Below are positions 41,142-49,200 of a stretch of 51,259 nt of DNA, one piece after another. The notes under the pieces are model-generated. The model made no database searches. It saw only the letters and a program-made list of their open reading frames with translations, and was not told where the DNA came from. Source of the stretch: an uncultured Bacteroidota bacterium. Lineage in GTDB: Bacteria > Bacteroidota > Bacteroidia > Bacteroidales > P3. Each line of letters opens with the position of its first letter. Positions within the stretch are counted from its first letter, which is position 1. The stretch lies in NCBI GenBank assembly GCA_902783595.1, contig CACZRR010000005.1, positions 1-51,259 on the forward strand, in the 5' to 3' direction. The translations under genes were made by a program, and so were the position numbers.

Positions 41142-43159
41142 GATTTCCGCCCGCCAAAGCGCAACAGCAGCACTTCGGCAAGCAAGGCGGCAAGGGCGAC
41201 GAGCAGAAAGTAGCGCCAGAGAGGGGCGGCACCGTCAAGTTCGCGCAACTGCACATCAAGGGGTTTGTCGGCATGGCCTACGACGCGTATGGCCTCATTG
41301 TCGGCAACAGCGTCGCTCACCTCACCGGCGGTGACGAAGGTCAGCGGCGATTCACGGCGGTCATAATTGAAGGCTATATGTTCAGAGCCAATGCTGTAGT
41401 GACCCGCAGCATGCACCTCGCCGTGCAGGGTCAGCAGCGTACGCCCTCCATTGTTGCGTAGATCGGGGAGCAGAGGAGTGAAGGAGGCACTGTCCCCCCC
41501 AAGACGCTTCAACAAGGGCATGGCCGTCGGATCAACGCTATGCGACAAAAAGAGGCTCTGCTCGCCGCAGAGGGTGTGGCACGCAGCAGGGAGCGGCCGG
41601 CTGTAGAGCACCATGTTATACAGCAGGGGAACAAAGAGCGCCTGCGTGGGTAGTGAGGTCCAACGGCTCTCAAGGGGGGTGGTGAAGAGGTAGAGACGAC
41701 CACGGTCATGTGGAGTGCAGAGCAGCAGGTCGCCGCCATCGGCAAAGGAGAGAATGGATTGCGACACACCACCGGTGGTGCGGTAGTGGCCCTGGGTGCT
41801 GGGAAGCTCCATCTCGTCGTTGCTGCCGACAAACACGCCGCGGAAGAGCGCATGATTTCGGTCGACTGCAGTTACGGGGGCAGGCCGGTTCACCCACTCG
41901 CCAAGGGTAGGAGCTTCGAGAAGGCTGAGCAGCAGGTTGACGTCGGCGACATCGCCATCGGCGGCAGGACATAGCACCAAGCTTCCTCCCTGCGAAACCC
42001 ATTGTGCCAAAGACTGTGCTCGCCCAGAGGGCAGAGACATAGGACTGTCAATGATGATGGCGTCATAGCCGTCGAGGGGGGTGTCCTCACTGCCGCGATC
42101 AAAAGCCACCATGGTGTCGCCATCGAAGAGTTTCTCCAAGAAGGTATTGTGGTGGTCAACGACCAGCAGGCGCACCGCCTCGTCGGCAGGAAGGGTGAAA
42201 TAGTAGCTGTCATCAAAGGTGACAGGGTGGTCGGCAATGGCTACATAGCCGTCAACCCACCAGGGCCTGTCAATAGTGAAATGCAGCGTGGTGGTGACCG
42301 ACGTGCCGGCGGGAAGGTCTACAGTGGCCAGAGCACGCTCCCTGTCACCGACAAAGAGACGCACCGGCAAATTCTCAATGTCGTTGTCGCCATAATTCGA
42401 GAGGGTGGCTTCAACACCGACAGTGCCTCCCACAAAGTAGGCGGGGGCATCAAGACGCAGGGTGTCGATAGAGAGGTTGTCGCTGGCAACGGCACTGAGG
42501 GGCACGAAGGTGAGACGCAAGGGCAGCAAGCTGTCGCCACAAGGCAGGGCGTCAAGGTCGGCACAGCTGCGTTGGAAGTCGCTGATGACGAAAGCATGGC
42601 AGGCATCCATACCCTGGCGTGTGAGGAAGGTATGCAGGCGCTGCACCACATCGGCGAGGCGTCGGCTGGAGGACCCGATGGATATATCATCCAGCAACCC
42701 AACATATTCGTCACGATTTATCCAGCGGAACTCCTCGCCACGCAGGTCTCCCGTGAGCAGCATGAAACGCGTCGAAGGACTATAGGTGGAAGCGATCTCA
42801 CGGGCTTTCTGACACGCCACATCAAGCTGCGACCCCTGGCTACCGGCGTTCTCCATGCTGAACGAGTTGTCGATATACACAATCACCCCAGTGGGGGGCA
42901 CCCCGACCTGCGCCTCCTCGTCCACAACGACAGGATGCGCAAAGGCCAGCACCAGCGCCGTTACGGCAAGCAGACGTACAGCAAGGAGCCACCAACTGCG
43001 CATACGTCGGCTGCGATGACTCTCCTGGTACAATTCGCGCAGCCGCTCCACATTGCTAAAATAAACTTTCCGATAGCGTCGAAAGTTGAACAGGTGTATG
43101 ACGATGGGCACCAGCAGTGCAAAGAGCGCCCACAGGTATCCCGGGTGCATGAAGGTCAT
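41138..43159 (-). CDS. BatA-like membrane protein with von Willebrand A domain
   Basis: The 673-residue protein starts with the aerotolerance-type N-terminal domain (MHPGYLWALFALLVPIVIHL) and a second membrane helix (about 56-76). A VWA domain (about 90-270) follows, whose metal-ion motif is D97-N-S99-F-S101. A large periplasmic region leads to a C-terminal membrane helix (about 645-668). Unlike Bat operons, no MoxR ATPase or second Bat gene is adjacent. It is linked by four-base overlaps to nth upstream and the ABC ATPase downstream. The ATG at 43159 is chosen because the longer frame lies inside nth. Confidence 0.87.
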   Translation of the reverse strand: MTFMHPGYLWALFALLVPIVIHLFNFRRYRKVYFSNVERLRELYQESHRSRRMRSWWLLAVRLLAVTALVLAFAHPVVVDEEAQVGVPPTGVIVYIDNSFSMENAGSQGSQLDVACQKAREIASTYSPSTRFMLLTGDLRGEEFRWINRDEYVGLLDDISIGSSSRRLADVVQRLHTFLTRQGMDACHAFVISDFQRSCADLDALPCGDSLLPLRLTFVPLSAVASDNLSIDTLRLDAPAYFVGGTVGVEATLSNYGDNDIENLPVRLFVGDRERALATVDLPAGTSVTTTLHFTIDRPWWVDGYVAIADHPVTFDDSYYFTLPADEAVRLLVVDHHNTFLEKLFDGDTMVAFDRGSEDTPLDGYDAIIIDSPMSLPSGRAQSLAQWVSQGGSLVLCPAADGDVADVNLLLSLLEAPTLGEWVNRPAPVTAVDRNHALFRGVFVGSNDEMELPSTQGHYRTTGGVSQSILSFADGGDLLLCTPHDRGRLYLFTTPLESRWTSLPTQALFVPLLYNMVLYSRPLPAACHTLCGEQSLFLSHSVDPTAMPLLKRLGGDSASFTPLLPDLRNNGGRTLLTLHGEVHAAGHYSIGSEHIAFNYDRRESPLTFVTAGEVSDAVADNEAIRVVGHADKPLDVQLRELDGAAPLWRYFLLVALAALLAEVLLLRFGGRKS

Positions 43160-43803
43160 ACCGCACCCCCTTTCTTGGCGTAATACTGGCAGTAGGCACT
43201 GATGCCACACTCCGCACAGCGCGGCTTACGGGCTTGGCACACATAACGGCCGTGCAAGATGAGCTGGTGGTGCGCCGTGGGTATCTTCTCGGGAGCGATG
43301 TGCTTCACCAATTCGCGTTCAGTCTCCAAAGGAGTGCGCGAGTTGCGCGTGAGACCTATGCGGTTTGAGACCCTGAAAACATGGGTGTCGACAGGCATGG
43401 CAGGCTGGTCATAGGCTACGGCAGCCACTACATTAGCGGTCTTGCGACCCACTCCCGGGAGCTTCTGCATCTCGTCAATGTTGTCAGGCACCACACCGCC
43501 ATAGCGCTCCACAAGCATCTGCGCGGCAGCATGCAGGTGACGGCTCTTGCTGTTGGGGTAAGAGACGGAACGTATATAGCCATAGATGTCGTCAACCGTG
43601 GCAGCAGCCATGGCTTCGGCATCAGGATAAGCCGCGAAGAGGGCTGGGGTAACCATGTTGACACGCTTGTCAGTGCATTGCGCCGACAACATCACGGCGA
43701 CAAGCAGCTGGAAGGTGGAGGCAAAATGCAACTCACTCTCGGCAGCAGGCATGGTGGATTCAAACCAGGCCATCACTTTGTCGTAGCGCTCCTGACGTCT
43801 CAT
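43156..43803 (-). CDS. nth: Endonuclease III (DNA glycosylase/AP lyase)
   Basis: The 215-residue repair enzyme removes oxidised pyrimidines and cuts at abasic sites. The helix-hairpin-helix LPGVGRKTANVV carries catalytic K121; D139 lies in VDTHVFR. Four cysteines (C189-x6-C196-x2-C199-x5-C205) bind the [4Fe-4S] cluster. The ATG at 43803 overlaps the previous stop (ATGA) and gives the normal N terminus. Confidence 0.95.
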   Translation of the reverse strand: MRRQERYDKVMAWFESTMPAAESELHFASTFQLLVAVMLSAQCTDKRVNMVTPALFAAYPDAEAMAAATVDDIYGYIRSVSYPNSKSRHLHAAAQMLVERYGGVVPDNIDEMQKLPGVGRKTANVVAAVAYDQPAMPVDTHVFRVSNRIGLTRNSRTPLETERELVKHIAPEKIPTAHHQLILHGRYVCQARKPRCAECGISAYCQYYAKKGGAV

Positions 43804-44867
43804 GGCTCTTGCAGTTGAAGGGTGACAGCAACAGGGTGGTGGTCGGAGATGGCGGTGCGTATGCGCCGATAGGCACAGGTGGAGAAATGCTCGCTGCGCC
43901 ACACCATATCAATGCGGAAACGAGGAAAGTGACCGTTATAGGTTGCTCCGAAGCCGCTTCCCTCGTCGCAGTACGTGTCGTGCAGCAACTCCGCAAAGCG
44001 GCTGTAAAGCCACGACCCGGGAATATCGTTCATGTCTCCGGCAACAACAACAGGGGTGCTGCACTCGGCAAGCAAGGGACGTAACTGTTCGTTCCACTCC
44101 TTCTCGTGGTACAAGATGGTTTGCTTCACTTTGCTAAGGGTGCGTTGCGAAGTGGAGTCAATCATGCCGTGACGCAACTGCGCAATATCTTCCCTGTCTT
44201 CGTTGTCAAAGGAGTAGCTCCCCATGTGAATACAACAGAGCCGCATGCGACGTTCCCCGAGAAGCATCTCCACCATCACCTTCTGCTGGTCAATTTTTTT
44301 CACATAGGTGAAGGGCAGCTTCGAGAAAACGGTAGTGCCTGCAGGTGCATGGGTGCTGCCGGCCGACGAGAAAAAGTGGTTGTACCCCATCAACATGAGA
44401 CTGTCAACCACATGGACACCCTTCGGACGACTGAATTCCTGTAGGCACAGCACGTCGGGACGCTCCTCACGAATCAAAGAGAGAAAAGCATCGGCAATGC
44501 TGTCGGTGGGTCGCGACTCGATGCCGGCACCACCGAATTGGTGCACGTTGAAGCTCAGCAACTGCAGCGTGCCAGCATCCTTGCCGTCAGCAGCAAAACT
44601 GCTGGCGCCTCCAATTTGGAAAAAAAGACCCAAGAATGTATATCGCACTGCGATGGCAGCAACAGAAAGTAGGCAGTACCAACGATGCATCAAAAGCCAC
44701 AGCAGCACGAAAAGAAGATTCACCGCCAAAGCAGGAATAGCTATATAGGCGAGCAACGACGGCCAAATGCTCGTCGACGGAGCAAACGTCCCAGCAAGGG
44801 TTGTGGCTACCCACGCTAAAACAGCGATAATATTAATTATCAATAGTATGATACGGACAACCTTCAT
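43800..44867 (-). CDS. Membrane-anchored endonuclease/exonuclease/phosphatase-family protein
   Basis: The 355-residue protein has three N-terminal membrane helices (about 5-85), then an EEP catalytic domain with LSFNVHQFG (about 110), CLQEFSR, AGDMNDIPGSW and the terminal ISDHHPVAV. The family includes DNases and phosphodiesterases of sugar or lipid phosphates; the membrane anchor with an outward catalytic domain suggests an extracytoplasmic substrate, which is inference. It is the first gene of a five-gene minus-strand unit. Confidence 0.87.
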   Translation of the reverse strand: MKVVRIILLIINIIAVLAWVATTLAGTFAPSTSIWPSLLAYIAIPALAVNLLFVLLWLLMHRWYCLLSVAAIAVRYTFLGLFFQIGGASSFAADGKDAGTLQLLSFNVHQFGGAGIESRPTDSIADAFLSLIREERPDVLCLQEFSRPKGVHVVDSLMLMGYNHFFSSAGSTHAPAGTTVFSKLPFTYVKKIDQQKVMVEMLLGERRMRLCCIHMGSYSFDNEDREDIAQLRHGMIDSTSQRTLSKVKQTILYHEKEWNEQLRPLLAECSTPVVVAGDMNDIPGSWLYSRFAELLHDTYCDEGSGFGATYNGHFPRFRIDMVWRSEHFSTCAYRRIRTAISDHHPVAVTLQLQEP

Positions 44868-44879
44868 ACTTTAATTCGG

Positions 44880-44887
44880 CAAAGATA
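44880..44887 (-). promoter_or_regulatory. -7 element for the five-gene unit
   Basis: The minus strand reads TATCTTTG, an exact TAnnTTTG match, 12 bases before the ATG at 44867. No TTTG stands at 19 bases upstream. Confidence 0.5.
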
Positions 44888-44956
44888 CGAAAAATAATCA
44901 TAACCAATCCCCACACCACCATAAAAAACTATTTCCGAATCCTCATTGCAACAAAA

Positions 44957-44982
44957 AAAGAGAAACATCTTTGTTTCTCTTT
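44957..44982 (-). terminator. Terminator hairpin after the decayed tRNA-Leu end
   Basis: AAAGAGAAAC (minus strand 44973-44982) pairs with GTTTCTCTTT (44957-44966) around six bases and runs into T-rich sequence on the minus strand. It is a second terminator of the same type as the one at 45065-45098. Confidence 0.7.
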
Positions 44983-45015
44983 GGTGCCCGGAACAGGACT
45001 TGTGCCGAAGGCTGC
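44981..45015 (-). pseudogene. Decayed 3' end of a tRNA-Leu gene
   Basis: The 19 bases at 44984-45002 are identical to the 3' end of tRNA-Leu(CAG) (45099-45117). On the minus strand they are followed by CCA, which the intact gene lacks. The T-arm and 5' half are lost or unrecognisable, so this cannot be a working tRNA. A terminator hairpin follows, as at the intact gene. Confidence 0.65.
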
Positions 45016-45064
45016 CGACCGAAGAGAGGCAACCGACCCCCCATAAAGGACTGCTCTGGGAAAA

Positions 45065-45098
45065 AAAAGAAAGAGAGTCTTGCAACTCTCTTTCTTTT
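45065..45098 (-). terminator. Intrinsic terminator of the tRNA-Leu pair
   Basis: AAAAGAAAGAGAGT pairs perfectly with ACTCTCTTTCTTTT over 14 bases around a six-base loop and continues into four more T on the minus strand. It begins two bases after the end of tRNA-Leu(CAG). Confidence 0.85.
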
Positions 45099-45099
45099 G

Positions 45100-45181
<82 letters not shown>

Positions 45182-45241
45182 AAAAATAATTCTGCGATGT
45201 GAACTTCGAAATTCGAATTTCATCATCCAGAATTTCAGGTG

Positions 45242-45324
45242 TGCCCAGGACAAGACTTGAACTTGCACCGCCTATGGCGACTACCCCCTCAAAGTAGCGT
45301 GTCTACCAATTCCACCACCTGGGC
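45242..45324 (-). tRNA. tRNA-Leu (GAG)
   Basis: The 83-base cloverleaf begins GCCCAGG and ends CCTGGGC plus A. The anticodon stem CTACT/GGTAG encloses TTGAGGG (anticodon GAG), and the variable arm and T-arm (CAAG-TTCAAGT-CTTG) are typical of tRNA-Leu. It is upstream of tRNA-Leu(CAG) in the same unit. Confidence 0.94.
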
Positions 45325-45352
45325 ATGCTTCTTTCTCTCTCGAAAGCGGGTG

Positions 45353-45383
45353 CAAAAGTATGAACATTTTTCAATACGACAAA
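45353..45383 (-). promoter_or_regulatory. Promoter of the tRNA-Leu pair
   Basis: On the minus strand TTTG (45380-45383), 19 bases, then TACTTTTG (45353-45360) and GCACCCGC. This is the same promoter as at tRNA-Cys and tRNA-Glu. Confidence 0.85.
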
Positions 45384-45484
45384 ATTATTTTTCAATATTT
45401 TTCGCAAGTCAAAGACTTTGAGATGGTTGTGAAATCTGCGTCTGCAAGGTCCACTGATAAATAAAGGATGTGATGAACACCCTT

Positions 45485-46261
45485 CTATGATTTTTTTATC
45501 GCTTGGGACGCACTCCAATGTTGCCAGCTGAGGTCGGCTTGCAGATGCAGCATCTCCAGGCCATCTTTTACCTTCGCACCCTTAGCAGCAGCACAGCGCA
45601 TCAGCAGGGTGGGAGAGGGGTTATAGATAAGGTCATAGAGCGTGATGTGCTCACCAAAGGGAAAGTCAGACGGTAAGGCCGATTGGCTGATGGTCGAAGG
45701 CATGCCCACTGGCGTGGCGTTGACAATGAGCACACGGGACGATTTATCAGTCACTGAAAGGGCACTACGTAGGCTATCGTAGCCTATCGTCCCCGCATGT
45801 TGCGCGGGTGTTCGCGAAACATAACTATGGGTTATTGACAATTTTTGCAATGCATAGCCTACAGCATGTGCTGCACCACCACTGCCAAGGATATAGGCCT
45901 GTGTGTACACTGTACCTTGCACCTCCATGAGCCTCTCCAGTGTCTGTTGGAAGGCCGGAGCATCGGTGTTATATCCCACGAGTGATCCATCTTCCATGCA
46001 AATGCAATTCACGGCATTGACGGCGGCGGCGCTGACGTCGAGCCGGTCAAGGTGGGCGATCACCTGCTGCTTGTAGGGCGAGGTGACGTTACAGCCGCTG
46101 AGACCCTCACGACGGAACCAGGCACCAAAATCATCAAGAGAGGAAAGCTCATAGAGACCATAATGACAATCCTCAAGCCCTAACCGGGCAAAGAGTCGGT
46201 CGAAATGATCCTTCGATGCCGAATGCCCCAAGGGCATGCCAATGAGTCCGTAACGCGGCAT
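45485..46261 (-). CDS. aroE: Shikimate dehydrogenase
   Basis: The 258-residue enzyme reduces 3-dehydroshikimate with NADPH in aromatic amino-acid synthesis. Residues 5-17 (GLIGMPLGHSASK) bind shikimate, and the catalytic lysine is K64 in NVTSPYK. The nucleotide-binding loop is GSGGAAHAV, followed by NATPVGM and DLIYNPSPT. The ATG at 46261 gives the normal N terminus; the longer frame runs back into the previous gene. It begins seven bases after the 1515-residue gene and is probably on the same transcript. Confidence 0.94.
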   Translation of the reverse strand: MPRYGLIGMPLGHSASKDHFDRLFARLGLEDCHYGLYELSSLDDFGAWFRREGLSGCNVTSPYKQQVIAHLDRLDVSAAAVNAVNCICMEDGSLVGYNTDAPAFQQTLERLMEVQGTVYTQAYILGSGGAAHAVGYALQKLSITHSYVSRTPAQHAGTIGYDSLRSALSVTDKSSRVLIVNATPVGMPSTISQSALPSDFPFGEHITLYDLIYNPSPTLLMRCAAAKGAKVKDGLEMLHLQADLSWQHWSASQAIKKS

Positions 46262-46268
46262 GGGATGA

Positions 46269-49200
46269 TTACTCTTTGCCCGAATAGGCGGTGCGACTGA
46301 ACCAATCAAGCCAGTTGGGTACCTCGGAACTATTGTTGCCGGCAAAGTAGCGGAAGGTGCCAAGACCCTCTTTGCTGATCTTTCTCTGGTCAACAGGAAT
46401 GGATTTTATCAGGTCTATCCACGTGCCCATCGAGCTGTAGAGCGTGAGCTCCTGAGTGCCTAAGTCGTATTTGAAGTAGTACCAGTGATCGCGGGTGGCC
46501 TGTACGTAGAGGACCATCTGCTGGCTGTTGTTACGACGGTATATCTGCGCCTTGAGAGTCACCTCCACACCAAGGTTCTCTCCCCCGGCAGTAAGAAGAC
46601 CCACTTTGCCGTCGTAGTATAGTCCCATGGCCGGATGGTATTGCCATTTGATGTTGTCGAAGAGCAACATGGAACGCATTTCGGTAGGCAATGAGGTCGC
46701 GTCGCCAGTGCTGGAGAAAAGCGCGTATGCGGCAGCGCCCTTGTCGGCACCGAGGTGATGCATCATGGCGTGACGCATCTCGGCATTGGTAGTGATACCA
46801 ATGGGCTCCAAGCGAATATCTTCCTTGAGGTTGGTACCCAAGGCCTTCGTAATCTCCCCGGCAAGGGGGAATGTGACACCAAAGACGGTGGTGAGGTGGT
46901 CGTCGTCGCTGTGCTGTATGCCCACATGAGCCGTGCCGTAGGCGTAGAAGGAGGCTTGCGAACGACGCGTGGCAAAGTTGATGAGACCTTCTCCCTCCAC
47001 GGAACAATCAGCGGTGGAGAGCGCCAGGAAGGGCTGCACCACACCATCGGGATCCGTTACCTTCTCCTCAGAGCCAATCATGTACATCTTCTCGTCGCCA
47101 AAGTAGGTGAGAACACCGTGGGCGCTGAGCAACTCGTTGCCGGCAATGTCGGCACTCTTGTTGGCGGTGAGGAAGGCACACACGGGACGCAGATTCTGCT
47201 TGTCCATGAGGATAGAGGCTGTGATGCGACGACCCTTCCAGTCGGTGGGCACTTCGGGCACGGACACATGAACATGCTCGGGATCGGTATAACCGGAGTA
47301 GGCAAGCAGACTCAGCTGATTGGCAGGCAGACAGGGCTGTATGAGGCGCACACCGCCATCGAAGTAGGGCCACTGGTGGTTCCCCTCCAGCCGCACCGTG
47401 CCGGCAAAGCCAAAGGCACTGCTGAGACTGAATGATGCACTATCGCTGATGGTGCCGTGGGCAACGGTATGACCATCCTTTACCTCGATGTTGTGTAGTG
47501 TGAGGCGCTGCTTGCGACCTAGATCATCGGTGTAGTCGAACTGACCTTTGCCGCTGTAGCTGCTGGCGGAAGCAATGGCGAGGTCGGCATTGAAGATATG
47601 ATGCCAGCCGTCGGTACGGTTGCAGACGAGTGCGGCTTTGGCAAGGGGAGCTATGCGACCACCTTTCTGTACAAGCAGGGTGTCGGAAGCAGGTGCTATG
47701 GCAGCGTCGGCAACGGGGATGAGATACACGCCCGAGGCGGAAAGACGTGCGGCATCGTAGTAGTAGTTGCCCTGAAGGGCATGGAAGGTGAGGCCATCGG
47801 CTTTGCTGTCAGTGGCAACAAAGCGTACTCCCGGCATATCATTCAGCTTCATAACCCTCATGCGCAAATCTAAGCCCTCAAGACCTTCAGATGTGCTACG
47901 TGTGGTGTTGACGATGGTGAGCTCTTTGCGGTCCATCTGCCAAGTGAAACGGTCGGCATAGGCGTCGTAGTGTAGCAAGGGCAGGTTCGTAAGTCTCACC
48001 CCACTGCGCGACCGTATGTCGGCAATGCGCCCGTCATAGTCCACCTTCGAGGTGACATCGCTGGCACTGAAGGCCATCTCTTTGTAACGCTGCGAGTAAA
48101 GAGTGAAGGTACTCACGTCAGCATTCATCTCCCGCGGCGCTAGCACGAAGTGGTCGGAACGTAGAGTGGCGTCAAGCACAGTGGCATCTCCGGAGGCAGA
48201 GGCACCCTGGGGGGTGATGCCTACGCGACCCCGCAAAGCAGCATCGCCGCGATACATGACCAAATCACGTCCTCCCTGCGTGGTGGCAACATTCATCGAG
48301 TCGGCATAGGGAAGCCAATGCAAGTCCGTCTTGCCACCACGAATGTCGGGATAGATCCCCTCCTCGCGTAGCGCGAAGGTGTCTGTGATACCGATAGTGG
48401 AATCAGGCAAGAAGAGGAAGTTCTTCGAGGTGGCACGAGAAGCTAAGTACTGCAAGTCTCCACCACCACGCAAACCATTGTGATCCAAGCGCAATTTCTT
48501 GCTGTAGGTTCCTTTCCCTCCATAGGCAGGATAGCCACCGCCAGGGGTCTCGATGCGGAAGCCTAAATAGTAGTCACGCTGCACACGCAACGGCTCCTCG
48601 ATGTCGGGGAATATGCCGGCCGAGACAAGCACACCGTTGAACTGGAGGCTGTCGGTGACAAAACGCACCATGTTCTGTATGGTGAAGGGTCGTAGGATAT
48701 AGTAGAACCGGTCGCGGCTATATTGGCGCCCCTGAATCTCCTTGCGATCATAGAACACACGGCTCTCTTCGAGACTGTTGAAGATGGGGTAGTCTTTGTT
48801 GCGCGTCAAACCCGAATGGTTGTCGGGTTTGTCGACGGCCAGAGTGCCTACGAGATTACTCAAGGGCGTGCGCACCAACTGCTCTATCTTGTCAGGCTGC
48901 TCAAAATCGGGCACGTAGAATTCCAGGTGCTCAATGCGCGGCATGTTGAAACTGTAACTCTCGTAGTCAAAATCACAGTCGGTGACGGTGAGGATAAATT
49001 TTCCTACATGTATCTCTCCCGAGAAGTGGAGTGTGCGATTGCGCCCTACGGCTACCTCGTAGCCCCTCAAACTGTCGGGATAAACAACTACCCGCTGGCT
49101 GTCGCTCACCACAAATTTGTTTACTCCCCGCACCACGAGGTTGGTGTCGCCAAAGGAAAGACGCGCATTGGTGCCATCGGTGACCGACTGGAATGTGAGG

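Noticed and set aside
42002-43183. 393-codon plus-strand frame
   Set aside because: It lies antisense to the VWA gene, which has a signal-anchor, a metal-ion motif and operon overlaps. The plus-strand translation has no recognisable domain.
44984-45060. A third functional tRNA-Leu
   Set aside because: Only the 3' end is recognisable; there is no matching 5' acceptor strand, D-arm or anticodon arm.
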